A stretch of 64,000 bases of DNA. It comes from [Mycoplasma] phocae (GTDB taxonomy: Bacteria; Bacillota_I; Bacilli_A; Mycoplasmatales; Metamycoplasmataceae). Positions 11,235 through 22,174 of this stretch are shown here, in pieces; position 1 is the stretch's first letter, and each line of letters opens with the position of its first letter. A program made the position numbers and the translations under genes. The notes under the pieces are model-generated. The model had not been told where the DNA came from. It saw only the letters and a list, made by a program, of their open reading frames with translations, and made no database searches. The DNA lies in NCBI RefSeq assembly GCF_003332325.1, contig NZ_CP029295.1, positions 62,001-126,000 of the forward strand, read 5' to 3'.

Positions 11235-12722
11235 ATGCAAAAACAAATAGTTGAAAAGCAAGAAATCTTTGATGATTATAATGGCTTTTCATTAACCAAA
11301 AAAATTAATAGAACTGCAAAAATTCTTAAAATAGTAACATTTGCTTTATTTATTACCATGAGTGCTTTGTTGTTATTTTTTGCGCCACGAGCACTTTTTG
11401 CCCAAAGTCTATTACCGTTTCAATCGTTACGATTTTTCTTTAATTTTGACAGTTTTGGAATTCAACAGCTTAATATCTTAATTCTATTTCGGTTGTTTCT
11501 ATTAGGTTTTGTTTTTATTTTCAGTTTTTATAAAAACTTTATAAACCTAAGTCTCAATCAGCATTATATAAAAAAATATTCTTTATGATACACAGCTTAT
11601 CTACTACTATCAATGGCAAGTTTTTTCTCATTCTTTTTATACTTTGAAAGACTACCAATTAATCTTGTACATTTATCACTTATTTTAGTGTTCGTATACT
11701 TAATTAATTTAGGTTACTCAATTCAAAATATTCACACTAAAATGAAAAGTGAACCATTAGTTTATAAAAACAAAAATATTTTAATTATTACTTCAGTATC
11801 ACAATTAATTAGTTTAGGAATATTCCTTGGAATTGCTTATGGATGAACTTATTCATCAAGAGTTCCCAACTTATTATTTCAAGGTAATAGCTTCTATACT
11901 AGAATGATAAACTTATTTACAGTTAGAAGTTTTGTTAATCTTATATCGATTATTGGGATTTCATTATTAATTGCAGTTTTATTAGTTGGCAATAATTTTG
12001 AAAGAATAAATCTATTAACACAAAAAGGAAACGCCAAAATTTATCTAAAGAATTTAATAATTTTAAATTTAGGATTAGTTTTTGTTGCTTTTCTATGATT
12101 AATTAGAATGTTTGCATTAACATTAGATGATACAAATGTTCTAAAGCTTGAATTACAAAGAAACTATTTATATTTACTTCAAATCATAATTCCATTATCG
12201 GTTGTTGGAGTATATTCATATCTAGTCTACTCGAAAAACAAAAAAATTCAGGGAGTGCTAAAACATAATTTATTTTTAGCTATTGCCCAAGTAACAATTT
12301 GATTCTCATTACTAATTGTTAATATTAGCAGTCAAGATGAAAAAATTAATATTATTAACTTATTCTTTTCTGGTTTGGGTGCTATTGTTGTAATTACTCT
12401 ATATTTTATTAGAATTAAATTAGCAAATAATTTTAGTAACATTTTTGTAATTATTCTACTAGTATCAATTATTACCACATTATTAATTTTTTCAACTAAT
12501 CATTTACTAATTGAAAAGAATAATGCTAATTATCTATTCTATGTAATAAATAGTAACATTACGATTCATGCGATTATGATCATGGTAACATTTATTATTT
12601 CATTAATATTCTTATTAGCAAATATCTCTTATCTAATCTACATTATTTTTAAAGTAAAAAATAATCAACTTTTAAATCAAAGTGAAATAAAAATTTCGAA
12701 GGAGTTTACAAATGAAAAATAA
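11235..12722 (+). CDS. 12-TM membrane protein of the F1-like-X0 ATPase cluster
   Basis: A 495-residue, strongly hydrophobic protein with about 12 predicted membrane helices from residue 35 to 475 and a short charged tail. It is first in a seven-gene cluster that ends with alpha- and beta-like ATPase subunits. In F1-like-X0 complexes of mycoplasmas the membrane part (X0) is unlike F0; this protein is the best candidate here for its main membrane component, by position and topology. In-frame TGA codons at 11586, 11844 and 12096 are Trp. AAGGAGAG precedes ATG 11235. The stop overlaps the start of the next gene by 11 bases, indicating tight coupling. No motif gives its chemistry, and it is unlike the F0 subunit a gene found at 62529. 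Confidence 0.75.
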
Positions 12723-13233
12723 GGCACAACAAATAAAAAACGAAGAAATATTCAACTTCTATGCTGAATATGAGAAACTTACTCAAAGTGAAAAATTTAT
12801 TTCATTTGACAAATTTTATGCGACAATTCTTTTAAAAATTAATGAAAATTTTGAGTCAGAATTATTCGAAAAATTTAAACGCGATTTTCAATTAGCATTA
12901 ACAAATAAATATGAATTAATTTTTGAAAAATTTGTTATCGGATTTAATATTGATTTGAAATTTAGTGTTAGTGCCTTGATTCCGATTCTTACTGATAAAG
13001 AATCTTCTGCAACATTAGCGATTAATTTTGCTAAAGCTGACAATCCTACTTATCAAGAATTTCTTAATTTACTAAATGAAAAATTATTTGCGTTAATTGA
13101 GAAAGGATTTTATGTTGAACTATTTCCAAATTTAGTTATGTTTTTAGCAGATAATACCAAAACACTAAAATTATTCTTTAGTAAAAAATGAGTAACAACA
13201 TTACCTTCAAAAGCAGGAAATAATGCACATTAA
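12712..13233 (+). CDS. Small soluble protein of the F1-like-X0 ATPase cluster
   Basis: A 173-residue protein without signal peptide or membrane segment, mainly helical and charged. Its start overlaps the upstream membrane gene and its end overlaps the gamma-like gene, so it belongs to the same transcript and probably the same complex. By size it could stand where the delta subunit stands in F-ATPases, but I see no diagnostic delta motif and do not assign one. The TGA at 13189 is Trp, extending the protein 13 residues to TAA 13231-13233. GAAGGAG lies upstream of ATG 12712. Confidence 0.7.
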
Positions 13234-14122
13234 AAAACTGCAACAAAAACTTTCTAGTTTACAAAATATTTCACTAAAAGTAAATAATGAAAAGAATATT
13301 TACTTAATAAATATCATTAAACTAAATCAAAAATTATCATTTTTTATTAATAATTCATTAAGCAATAAAAATAACATTGTTTTAATGAGACAAAAATTTG
13401 GAATTAAAAACGAATTGACATCGAATATCTTTTTACCTAAAGGTTTTCAGCGATTAGCGAGATTCTTTCAAACTCATCGTGAGCTATGAATTTATCTAAC
13501 TGAAGAGCAAAAATATGGAACTGATTCATACACTCGTTATGAAAAAACTATTTTAGCTTCTGCTAGACGTAATGTTTCAGATTTTATTGTTATTGGCAAA
13601 CGTGCGAAACAATTTTGCGAAGAAAATAAATTTAATATCGTTAAAAGCTTTTCAGAAGAAGAATGTGATGATCATTTAGCTGAACATATTGCTAGAATAA
13701 TCAAAATTCTTTATCATCAAAATAATTACAAAAATGTTTTCTTTGTCATTAATTCAAATAAAAGTTACGATAGACCATTTCAAATTTTACCAATTGAAAA
13801 ATTTAGTTTAGGCGAAATTATTCATGAGTTTAGAGGCAATTTAAATACTGAAAAAGATTTTGAAAATTTTAGAATTTATCCTAATATTTCCAATTATTTT
13901 GAAACTGAAATTAATATATTTTTAGAAAATGCTCTTAATTCCCTAATTGTTGAATCAAATTTCTACAAAGCAAAAATTGGTTTAGTTACAACTAACCGAA
14001 TGATTAAAGAAATAGATGAAGAATTAGTAAAAATTAATAAAAAAATTCTTAAATCAAAACGTGAAAAAGAAATTGAAGAAATTGTACTTATTACACGTAA
14101 TAATAAAAACTTTAGTGTATAA
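13223..14122 (+). CDS. Gamma-like central-stalk subunit of the F1-like ATPase
   Basis: A 299-residue protein with the layout of F1 gamma: an N-terminal helix (IKKLQQKLSSLQN, residues 3-15), a central alpha/beta part (residues about 90-200, including FIVIGKRAKQF), and a long C-terminal helix (about 225-290, EEL.KINKKILKSKREKEIEEI). Gamma is usually 280-300 residues and its two terminal helices form the coiled coil that turns inside the alpha/beta ring. Family identity is inferred from length, shape and gene context rather than from strong sequence conservation. It overlaps the preceding gene by 11 bases. The TGA after the RFFQTHREL segment is Trp. Confidence 0.65.
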
Positions 14123-14139
14123 GGGAATGGAAAATTAAT

Positions 14140-14601
14140 ATGAAAAAAAATAATTACAAGATATTAATTAATTTTCTTAAGAATCAACCGATAGAGATTG
14201 CTTTAGGAAATCTATATATTAACATCTCTGATGATGAAGATTGGGTAATGTTGAGCAATAATTCCATTTCTAACTTTGAACATAGTATTATTAAAATTTA
14301 TGATGTTTTAGACAAAAAAGAATTTTTTATGTTTTTAGCAAATGCATCAATCACCATCAAAAACAATATTGCTCATGTTAATACCTTTTCTAATTCAAGA
14401 ATTTTTATTAGAGATTTAAAGAAGGTTAATTATAAAGAACAAATTCAAGCAGTTAATAAAAAAATTGGTGATTTGGAATTGCTAAAAAACATTGGTATGG
14501 GAATTGATGATTTCATTACTTTAGAGAAATATAAATCAGAATTATATGAGCTAAAAATGATGCAATTTCTTAACTTAGTGGAGGAGAATAAATATGAGTA
14601 A
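14140..14601 (+). CDS. Possible epsilon-like subunit of the F1-like ATPase cluster
   Basis: A 153-residue soluble protein. The first ~90 residues look beta-rich (alternating polar and hydrophobic residues, LYINISDDEDWVML, ASITIKNNIAHV), and the last ~55 are helical (IQAVNKKIGDLELL to the end). That beta-sandwich plus helical hairpin resembles F1 epsilon in size and order, and the gene follows the gamma-like gene. No signature motif confirms it, so the call is tentative. The stop overlaps the next start (ATG 14594) by 8 bases, so the genes are translationally coupled. Confidence 0.5.
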   Translation: MKKNNYKILINFLKNQPIEIALGNLYINISDDEDWVMLSNNSISNFEHSIIKIYDVLDKKEFFMFLANASITIKNNIAHVNTFSNSRIFIRDLKKVNYKEQIQAVNKKIGDLELLKNIGMGIDDFITLEKYKSELYELKMMQFLNLVEENKYE

Positions 14602-16771
14602 AAAAATATTATCTTTGATTTTATCACCAATTTCAGTTTTACCAGTTGTTGTTGCTAGTGCGACCGTTAATCGTCCTGATGATGAAAAAAATCAAACTAA
14701 GCCACAAGATCCAAATAATCAAACTCAAACACCACCAGCAAAACCTGAGGATAAAAAGGATAAACCAAAAGAAATTTCACCAGCCTTCTCTGATTTCAAG
14801 GAATTAGCTAATAAAGAAATTGAACTTGCGGTTTCAAATGTTATTAAAGAAGGTAAAAAAATTCTACAAGCATTACATGATACCGCTAAAAAAGAAGAAA
14901 ATCCTAAAGATTTTAAAGCAAATCTAAGAAAAATTATTTACTTAAAAGAATTAATTAAATATTTAAGTAAGGAAGATAATATTAAAAAAAATCGTTTTGA
15001 TAATGGTCTTCCACTAATCTTTCCAAAAGTAATTGGTGAAAATAAAGATCTAATTACATCTGAAGCTGATTTTAATAAAAATGTTTACAACAATTTTTGA
15101 ACCGGAAAAGAAGATTACACTGACTATAAAGAAGCAATTACTGGTGCTGGAAATAAAATAAATTTTTCAGAAAAAAATAAAAAATTTATTACCGATACTA
15201 AGGGAACTATTAAAACCGATGCTAAAAAATCTGAGAAAAATGTTTTCACAAAAGAAGAATTTACAAAACTTATTAAAAAATATAGTTCTGATTTATTAAA
15301 AGAAAGTCGAAAATTATTTTACGATGAAAAAGATATTCCTGAATTTGAATTAAATTATGATAATTTAGAAAATCTAACTTGGGGAAATCCAAAAAATTTT
15401 GCAAGTTGAAGCGATTATATTTTTACAAAACTATATCCAAGAATTCTAGATTTTGACTTAAAACAAAATCAACAAGCTGTTCAAGAGAAAAATCAACAAC
15501 AAAATAAGAAAAATCCAGTTAACCCTCCTAACATACCACCATTGGTTCCAGGTAAACCAAATAATAAACCAATCTTTGATGATAGCACTGAATTAGAAAA
15601 AGCTATTCCATCTCTACCACCATTTGTTAGCCCTGAATATGCAATAAGAAGTTCATCACAATTGAGCAGCTTATTTAGAAGCGCGAAAGAAGAAGATAAA
15701 CAAAAAATATTCTTCTTTAATAACCCTATTAATACAAGATATGAATATAAAGTTGTAAGCTTTGATTCTGGCGCTAGTGATGAAATTAAAAATATCAAAA
15801 TATACATAAGTGATAGAGTAGTTAAAAATTTATCAAGAAGTTATACAATTGAAACAACTAAATTACTTACCTTAAGTGAATCAACTTTGAAAAAAGCTGA
15901 AGTGGAAAGCTTAAGTAAAATATTTCAAGGAGTATCAAGATCAGTTGGATACGATGAAAAATTAGACTATGGACAAATTAACAACGCGACACTCCAACTT
16001 GCGATGTTTAATATGGTTAAAGCTGCTAATGAAAGAATTTTAAATAATGAATCTCCAAGTTTCAGAGAATCACAAGATAAGTTACAAAACTCTTATTTAA
16101 ATCTTTGAAAAGAAGGTAATGATAATGGTGATTTAGTTGAATCATATAAATATTTAACTGAACTTAATTTCTTAGGCGAGCTTTCAGCTACTAAAATCGA
16201 CAAAGGAATTTTTTGAGCACATTTAGCTGATGCTTATGTTGAAGTTCTTGAAGATCTAAAAACCGTTATTGAAGGCAATAAAAAAATTATTGAAGAAAAT
16301 ATTGATGAAATTAAGGGCGATAAAATTTTAATTAATCAATTATTTAATATGTCAAGACAAGAATCATTTAAGTTCAAATCATTATCAAATCAAATTCCTA
16401 TTGATAGAAGTAAATGATATAAATCATATATTTCTCTTTCGACAAGTATTAAAAATAATATTAGCTTACTAAGTTCATTAATTGATCGTGAATTAATCAA
16501 AGGTAAAGAAGAAAATAAGAAAAAATATTTAGAAAATTACAATAAAGCTCAAGAAGTAATTAATCTAAATCAACAACAAAAAAACGGTGTTAAAAATATT
16601 ATTTCATATGTAATTGTGGCAATTGGTGTTTTAATTGTTGCTATCAACACTGTGGCTTTAATCATGAAGCGTAAAAATTTAAAAAATAAACAAATCTTAG
16701 CATTAATAATAATTATTTATTTATGCTCATTAGTTTTAATAGGTGCTGGAATTGCCTTATTATTGATATAA
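14594..16771 (+). CDS. Large signal-anchored surface protein of the F1-like-X0 ATPase cluster
   Basis: A 725-residue protein. The start looks like a mycoplasma lipoprotein signal (hydrophobic residues 4-20, PVVVASA), but Ala stands where the lipobox Cys would be. A Pro/Gln/Asn/Lys-rich linker follows (residues about 30-60), then a long helical, probably external region with a second Pro-rich linker near residues 300-330, and two membrane helices in the last 55 residues. Its place between the epsilon-like and alpha-like genes is typical for a cluster-specific protein. It may link the cytosolic motor to MIB-MIP outside, which is inference. TGA codons at 15098, 15409 and others are Trp. GGAGGAG precedes ATG 14594. 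Confidence 0.7.
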
Positions 16772-16790
16772 AGTGAAAGGAAAATAAAAT

Positions 16791-18326
16791 ATGGATAAAA
16801 ATATTACAAATCCAAAAGTTTCCGCAGTGTTTGATTACATAGTCAAAGTTGAAGGAAAACATAATTATGAACAAAGGAAAGTGTTTCATTTAGAAGATAA
16901 TAAGAATATAAAATTGTTCTTATTTAACGCAACCGAGGACGAAGCTTATTTAATTTCAAATGCAAATCCAGGCGAAATTCAAATTGGAGCATCAATCATC
17001 GAAGATAGTGAAAAACAATCAGTTTTTAGTTCAAAAGATCATTTTGGCAAAATTATTGATATTCATGGCAATACCTACTATCCTAAAAAAGTTGATATTA
17101 AGAAAAAACCCGAAGATTTGGAAAGACCAATTTTTGGACTTACTCACAATTTAATGACTGTTAAAAAATTAAATGAACAACTTTATACTGGAATTACTGT
17201 CATTGACCTATTAATTCCAATCGGAAAAGGACAAAGAGAGTTAATTATTGGTGATCGTCAAACTGGTAAAACTCATATTGCAATTAACACAATTATTAAT
17301 GCGGCAAAAAAAGGTGTTAAATGTGTTTATGTAGCTATTGGTCAAAAACGTGAAAATATTACTAGCATTTATAATAACTTAGTTAAATATGATGCTATGA
17401 AAAACACAATTATTATTGATGCTTCTGCTACAAGTGTGTATGAACAGTATTTAGCACCATATGTTGGAATGGCCCATGCTGAAAATATCTCTGAAAAAGA
17501 TGATGTTTTAATTGTTTTTGATGACTTAACAAAACATGCTAATATTTTTAGAGAAATTGCGCTATTAACTGATAAACCAGTTGGTAAAGAAGCGATGCCC
17601 GGTGATATGTTCTTTGCTCACTCATCACTTCTTGAAAGAGCCGGATCATTTGTTAATCGTAAAACCATTACTGCTCTTCCAATTCTACAAACAATTGATG
17701 GTGATATTACCTCGCTAATTTCATCGAATATTATTTCAATTACCGATGGACAAATCGTAACAAGTACTGATCTATTCTCAGCTGGAAAATTACCTGCGAT
17801 TAATATTGACCTGTCAGTTTCGAGAACAGGTTCTTCAGTTCAAAGCCGTTTATTAACTAAAGCAGCTGGAGAAATAGGAAAAATTTTCAGAGCTTATAAA
17901 AGACATTTAAAATTGGCCATGCTAGATTATGAACTTAATAAAGAAACATCAGTTCTATTGTATAAAGGTAAAATGATTGATAAATTGTTTAATCAAATTG
18001 GATTTTCAATTCACTCTGAAACCATCACTATTTTCATGACAAAAATAATTTCATGAGGAATTTTGAGAAATATCAAAGATGAACAAAAGGCTTTAAAATT
18101 CTTAGATGCTTTAATTGAAGATAGTTTAGAAGCTAAAAGTATTTTTGAACACATTAAAAATAACGAAAAATATGATGATAAAATTAGCAAAAACTTTTTT
18201 GCATATGCTTTAAAACAATATTCTGATTATATGAATTTAAATTGAAAAGTTGAATATGAACACGGTTTTATTCCGTTTACCAAAGATATATTAGAATCAA
18301 TTGCTAAAAGAATAGGAGATAAATAA
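16791..18326 (+). CDS. F1-like ATPase alpha-type subunit
   Basis: A 511-residue homologue of the F1 alpha subunit. The P-loop GDRQTGKT starts at residue 154, and Gln within it is typical of alpha (non-catalytic) subunits. The Walker B strand LIVFDDLTKHA and the alpha motif SVSRTGSSVQ follow at their usual places. It differs enough from housekeeping alpha to belong to the F1-like type 3 cluster found beside MIB-MIP genes; the normal F0F1 operon begins separately at 62051. TGA at 18054 is Trp, which joins the main body to the C-terminal helical part. It overlaps the beta-like gene by one base (18326). Confidence 0.85.
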
Positions 18327-19708
18327 TGACTGGAGTTGTTAAAAAAATCTGATCAGATATTATTGAAATTAAATTTCCCAAAAAATCGCTACCTACAATA
18401 AACTCGCTTCTAACTTTGCACAAAGGTGAAACATTTTTATTGGTAAAAAGAATTATTGATGAGGAAACTATTCGAGCAATTATTGTTTATAGTGCTAAGG
18501 ATATCGCTATTAATGAAAAAGTTGAAGATACTAAAAAAACATTTTTAGTTCCAGTTGGAAAAGAATCGAAAAATAATATTTATAATTTTTGAGGTAATCC
18601 GTTACTTGAAACTAAAGTTAAACCCAAATATGTTGAAATGAATTCAACTTTAAATTCAACAAGATTTTTAGATTCAAAAATTGAAATTATTGAAACCGGA
18701 ATTAAAGCAATAGATTTCTTTATGCCAATTATTAATGGGTATAAATTAGGAATTTTTGGTGGTGCCGGAGTTGGTAAAACCGTTTTAATGAAAGAAATTA
18801 TCTTCAATGTTAACCGTCATAAAAAATCAACTGCTAACATTTTTATCGGTTCAGGTGAAAGATCACGGGAAGCTATTGAATTATATGATGAGCTTAAATC
18901 ATCTAATTTAATGGGAAACTCAGCAATGTATATTTCTAAAATGAATGAATCACCAGGCGCGAGAACTTCAATTGTTCCAATCGGAATTACTGCCGCTGAG
19001 TATTTACGAGATGTTGAAAAAGAAGATGTTTTATTATTTGTTGATAACATCTATCGTTTTATTCAGGCTGAAAATGAAGTTAGTGCATCACTTGGAAAAA
19101 AACCATCTGTTGGTGGATATCAATCAACTCTTGAAAGTGATGTTGCTAAAATTGAAGATCGTTTATTTAAGAATCAAAATGGTTCAATTACCTCATTTCA
19201 AACAATTTTTCTACCAATGGATGATTTAAGTGACCCTTCTGCTGTTGCTGTTTTCAATCACTTAGATGGTAATTTAGTGCTTTCTCGTGAACAAACCGCA
19301 AAAAATATTTTTCCCGCTTTTGATCCACTAGCCAGTTCATCAAACTCAATTAGTAGCGATATCATTGGTAAACGTCACTATGATGCTATTGTTGAAACAA
19401 AGAGAATTCTAAAAGCATACAAAGATCTTGAAGATGTTATTTTGATTTTAGGTTTTGATGAACTTGATAAAGAAAATAAAATCATTGTTAAAAAAGCACT
19501 ACAACTTGAAAACTTCTTTACTCAAAACTTCTTTATGACTGAACAGTTTACTAAGGCTTTTGGAGTTTATGTACCACTAAAAGATACCGTAGAAAGTGTT
19601 ATTAGAATTTTAGAAGGTAAATACATTAATCAAAGTCCTGAAATCTTCTCATATGTTGGATCTAATTTAGATATTCCAACTGATGAAGAACTTGCTAAAA
19701 ACAATTAA
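18326..19708 (+). CDS. F1-like ATPase beta-type (catalytic) subunit
   Basis: A 460-residue homologue of F1 beta. The P-loop GGAGVGKT starts at residue 145, GSGERSREA contains the expected catalytic Glu, and MNESPGAR corresponds to the beta MNEPPGAR motif. Thus ATP hydrolysis should be possible. The N-terminal barrel is short and begins MTGVVKKIW with a TGA-coded Trp. The start ATG shares its first base with the stop of the alpha-like gene. In mycoplasmas such F1-like-X0 complexes hydrolyse ATP and are linked with the MIB-MIP system; here the cluster lies directly behind two MIB-MIP pairs. A terminator follows. Confidence 0.87.
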
Positions 19709-19710
19709 TG

Positions 19711-19744
19711 AAATAAAATGAGCCGTTAAAGGCTTTATTTTTAT
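19711..19744 (+). terminator. Terminator of the F1-like ATPase cluster
   Basis: AAATAAA plus AGCC (19711-19724) pair with GGCT plus TTTATTT (19731-19740); the 3' arm is T-rich. Confidence 0.7.
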
Positions 19745-19779
19745 TCCTTTCATGATTAATGCTTTATAATATTTAAATT

Positions 19780-20616
19780 ATGAAATTTGAAAAAACCATG
19801 TGTAAAAAAATTGTTGATAAAAAAAATCCATATTATTCAGCAGCATTAGTTTTTGGACTTCTTCTTCTCTTAACTAATGCCTGCATTTTATGTTATTATT
19901 TTTATTCTTATGGAATTCAACCATTATTAAAAAAATATAGCAACCCTGAAATTCGTGACATTGTTCTAAAAAATGGAATTTTTCCTGATGCCCTAGCTGC
20001 AATGTGAAAACAAGCTGGTTCATTTACGATGTTAAGTAATTTTATTTTATCATTTGCTTTTATTGTATTTGCTTTACATCATAAATCACAACGTGTTCAA
20101 TATTTCTTCTTTTTTGCAGTTGTAAATATTTCAATAACATTTTTAATTTACTGAACATTAATTTTCTTTACTATTTTAAAAAGAGGTGGATGAAATAACC
20201 TAGGAAGTGCGATTCCAAGTTTTATTCTTCATGCCATTAATCCAGCCATTGGAATGATCTTTTTAATAATTGGAAGAAAAGAAATTCGTTTAAAAACATC
20301 AGATTTATGATTATCTAACATAATGGGACTAGTTTACTTCTTTTTTGCCCTAATAACATTTTTTATGGGAAGTCAATTATTACCTGATAAAAATAATTCA
20401 GAAGCTTATATTCAATATAATATAGTTGTTTACAAATTTTTAAACTTTATTCAACCATTCTTTTACACCGGAAGAAATCTTGGAATTATTATTACCCTAG
20501 ATGTGCTACTATTTGTTTTAGGAGCATCACTTCCAATCGCTATTGCTTGATTTTGGAAAGGTGTTCTTAGAATTAAAAAAGCAGAAGCTATAGTAAAATT
20601 TAAACATTACGATTAA
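19780..20616 (+). CDS. Multi-pass membrane protein, unknown function
   Basis: A 278-residue protein with six or so membrane helices and a short basic tail (LRIKKAEAIVKFKHYD). I do not recognise a transporter or enzyme motif; it looks like the conserved integral membrane proteins common in this genus. Five TGA codons inside helices must be Trp. A TATAAT at 19765-19770 lies only nine bases before ATG 19780 and there is no ribosome-binding site, so the mRNA is probably leaderless or nearly so. Terminators on both sides make it a single-gene unit. Confidence 0.75.
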
Positions 20617-20617
20617 A

Positions 20618-20645
20618 TATAAACCCGGGTGGTTTATTTTTTATT
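20618..20645 (+). terminator. Terminator after the 278-residue membrane protein
   Basis: ATAAACC and GGTTTAT form a hairpin around CGGGT and are followed by TTTTTATT. Confidence 0.7.
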
Positions 20646-20708
20646 ACTAAATTTTTAGAATAGTATAATTAGAATAGACGTCAATTTTTTTAAGGAGAAC
20701 ATATAATA

Positions 20709-21983
20709 ATGAAAAAATGAAAATTTATATTAGGAGCAATGTCGCCATTGGCAGCATTGCCACTAATTGTCGCATCATGCACAAATAAAACAACAAGCAA
20801 CGAATCAATCGAAGATATCAAGAAAAAATTAGAAGATAACATTAGCCAATTAAGTAAAGAACAAAAATTAGATTTGATTAACAAAATCGACATTAATCAA
20901 ACTCTTGATGCTGATCAAAAAGCTGAATTAATCAGCAAATTTAATAGTGGTGCTGGAATTGTAGCTTCAATTGTATGATTTATGAATTCAGCTGAAGCAA
21001 GAATTGCCCAAATTCAAGCATATCAACTAGCAACTATAGCCTTTGATAATTTAAAGAAAAAAGCTGCTAATGATAAAATGGATTATAGCGCTTTAAATAG
21101 TGACGGAACAGTTAAAAATCCCGAAACTGGCAAATTTGTTCCTGTAGTATTTATGGATATTGATGAAACTATATTCGTCAATGAATATACTGAAAGTTGG
21201 TCGGTTGTAGAAAATGGCGGAAGATTTTCAGAAGATAAAAAAGATTCAATTGATGCCATTGGTAAAAGAAGAGCAATTCCCGGATCAATTGATTTCATAA
21301 ATCACGTATTTAAAGAAGGTGGAATTGTTATGTTTAATTCCGGAATTAGACAATTAAGACCTTCAATTGATGGAATTAAGAAAAATTTAATTTCAGCTGG
21401 TATTGATAAAAAATATATACAAGATTGAATGTTTTGAACATCAGGAGTAAATCCACTAAAAGAAGATGGAAAAACCTATGATCCTACTCCATGAATAACC
21501 GGAACCAAAAATTCAGCTTCAGAAGTGGATAAAAATTTCTGAAAAGTAACTTCTAAAAATCAAAGAATGAATGGTGTTAGTGATAATCCAAATGGTTGAG
21601 ATTTCTCAAAATCACAAGCCGGTTCTGGAAATGCCGTTAAAACTAGAGTTATTATGAAAATCGGTGATGACTTTAATGATTTCTTTGATGATGCTTATAA
21701 AAGTGAAAGAAATAATGCTAAAAATATTGAATTTTTCAAAAAACCAGAAATTGAAAAATTATTTAAAGATGTTACAGGTGCTACTGGCATAAAAGTTGTT
21801 AAAGAAAAAAACTCTAAAGAAATTAAAATTGAAAATTTAGCATGACATCAATTTAATTTGCAAGTTCCAGGCAATGCAATGTATGGCGGTTGAAGCAGTG
21901 GTTATGGATATGCTAACTACAAAAAATTATGAGATGCTTTGAAGCAAATAAATCAAAATTCTAATGATAATAAAGTCCAATAA
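20709..21983 (+). CDS. HAD-family acid phosphatase lipoprotein, e(P4)/class C type
   Basis: A 424-residue lipoprotein (lipobox IVASC, Cys24) that should remove phosphate from nucleotides or other phosphomonoesters outside the cell, a way to make nucleosides available for uptake. The HAD nucleophile motif is VFMDIDETIFVNE with Asp150 and Asp152; the Ser of motif II is in VMFNSGIR, and IGDDFNDFFDD near residues 316-326 supplies the acidic motif. A helical spacer (residues 30-80) separates the anchor from the enzyme. The family is usually near 270 residues, so this one has extra C-terminal sequence with GYGYANYKKLW. AAGGAGA lies before ATG 20709. It is a single-gene unit. Confidence 0.85.
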
Positions 21984-22004
21984 AAAAGATTATTATTTAA
22001 ACTC

Positions 22005-22034
22005 AAAAATGAACCGCACGGTTTGTTTTTATTT
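22005..22034 (+). terminator. Terminator after the acid phosphatase gene
   Basis: AACCG (22012-22016) and CGGTT (22019-22023) form a short hairpin preceded by AAAA and followed by TGTTTTTATTT. Confidence 0.6.
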
Positions 22035-22089
22035 ATATTAAAATATGCTTATCTATCTAAAATTAGGTTGTTTAAGTAAAAAATTATTG

Positions 22090-22114
22090 TATAATTTTAA
22101 CGTGTTTAAAACAC
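22090..22114 (+). promoter_or_regulatory. arcB promoter with hairpin at the predicted transcription start
   Basis: TATAAT at 22090-22095 is followed after six bases by GTGTTTAAAACAC (22102-22114), a perfect palindrome that would be the first thing in the mRNA. The leader then runs about 60 bases to AAGGAGAG (22161-22168) and ATG 22175. Confidence 0.5.
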
Positions 22115-22174
22115 TTAATTAATATAATATATGTGTATACATTTATTACTATTTTTAAAAAAGGAGAGCAAAAA

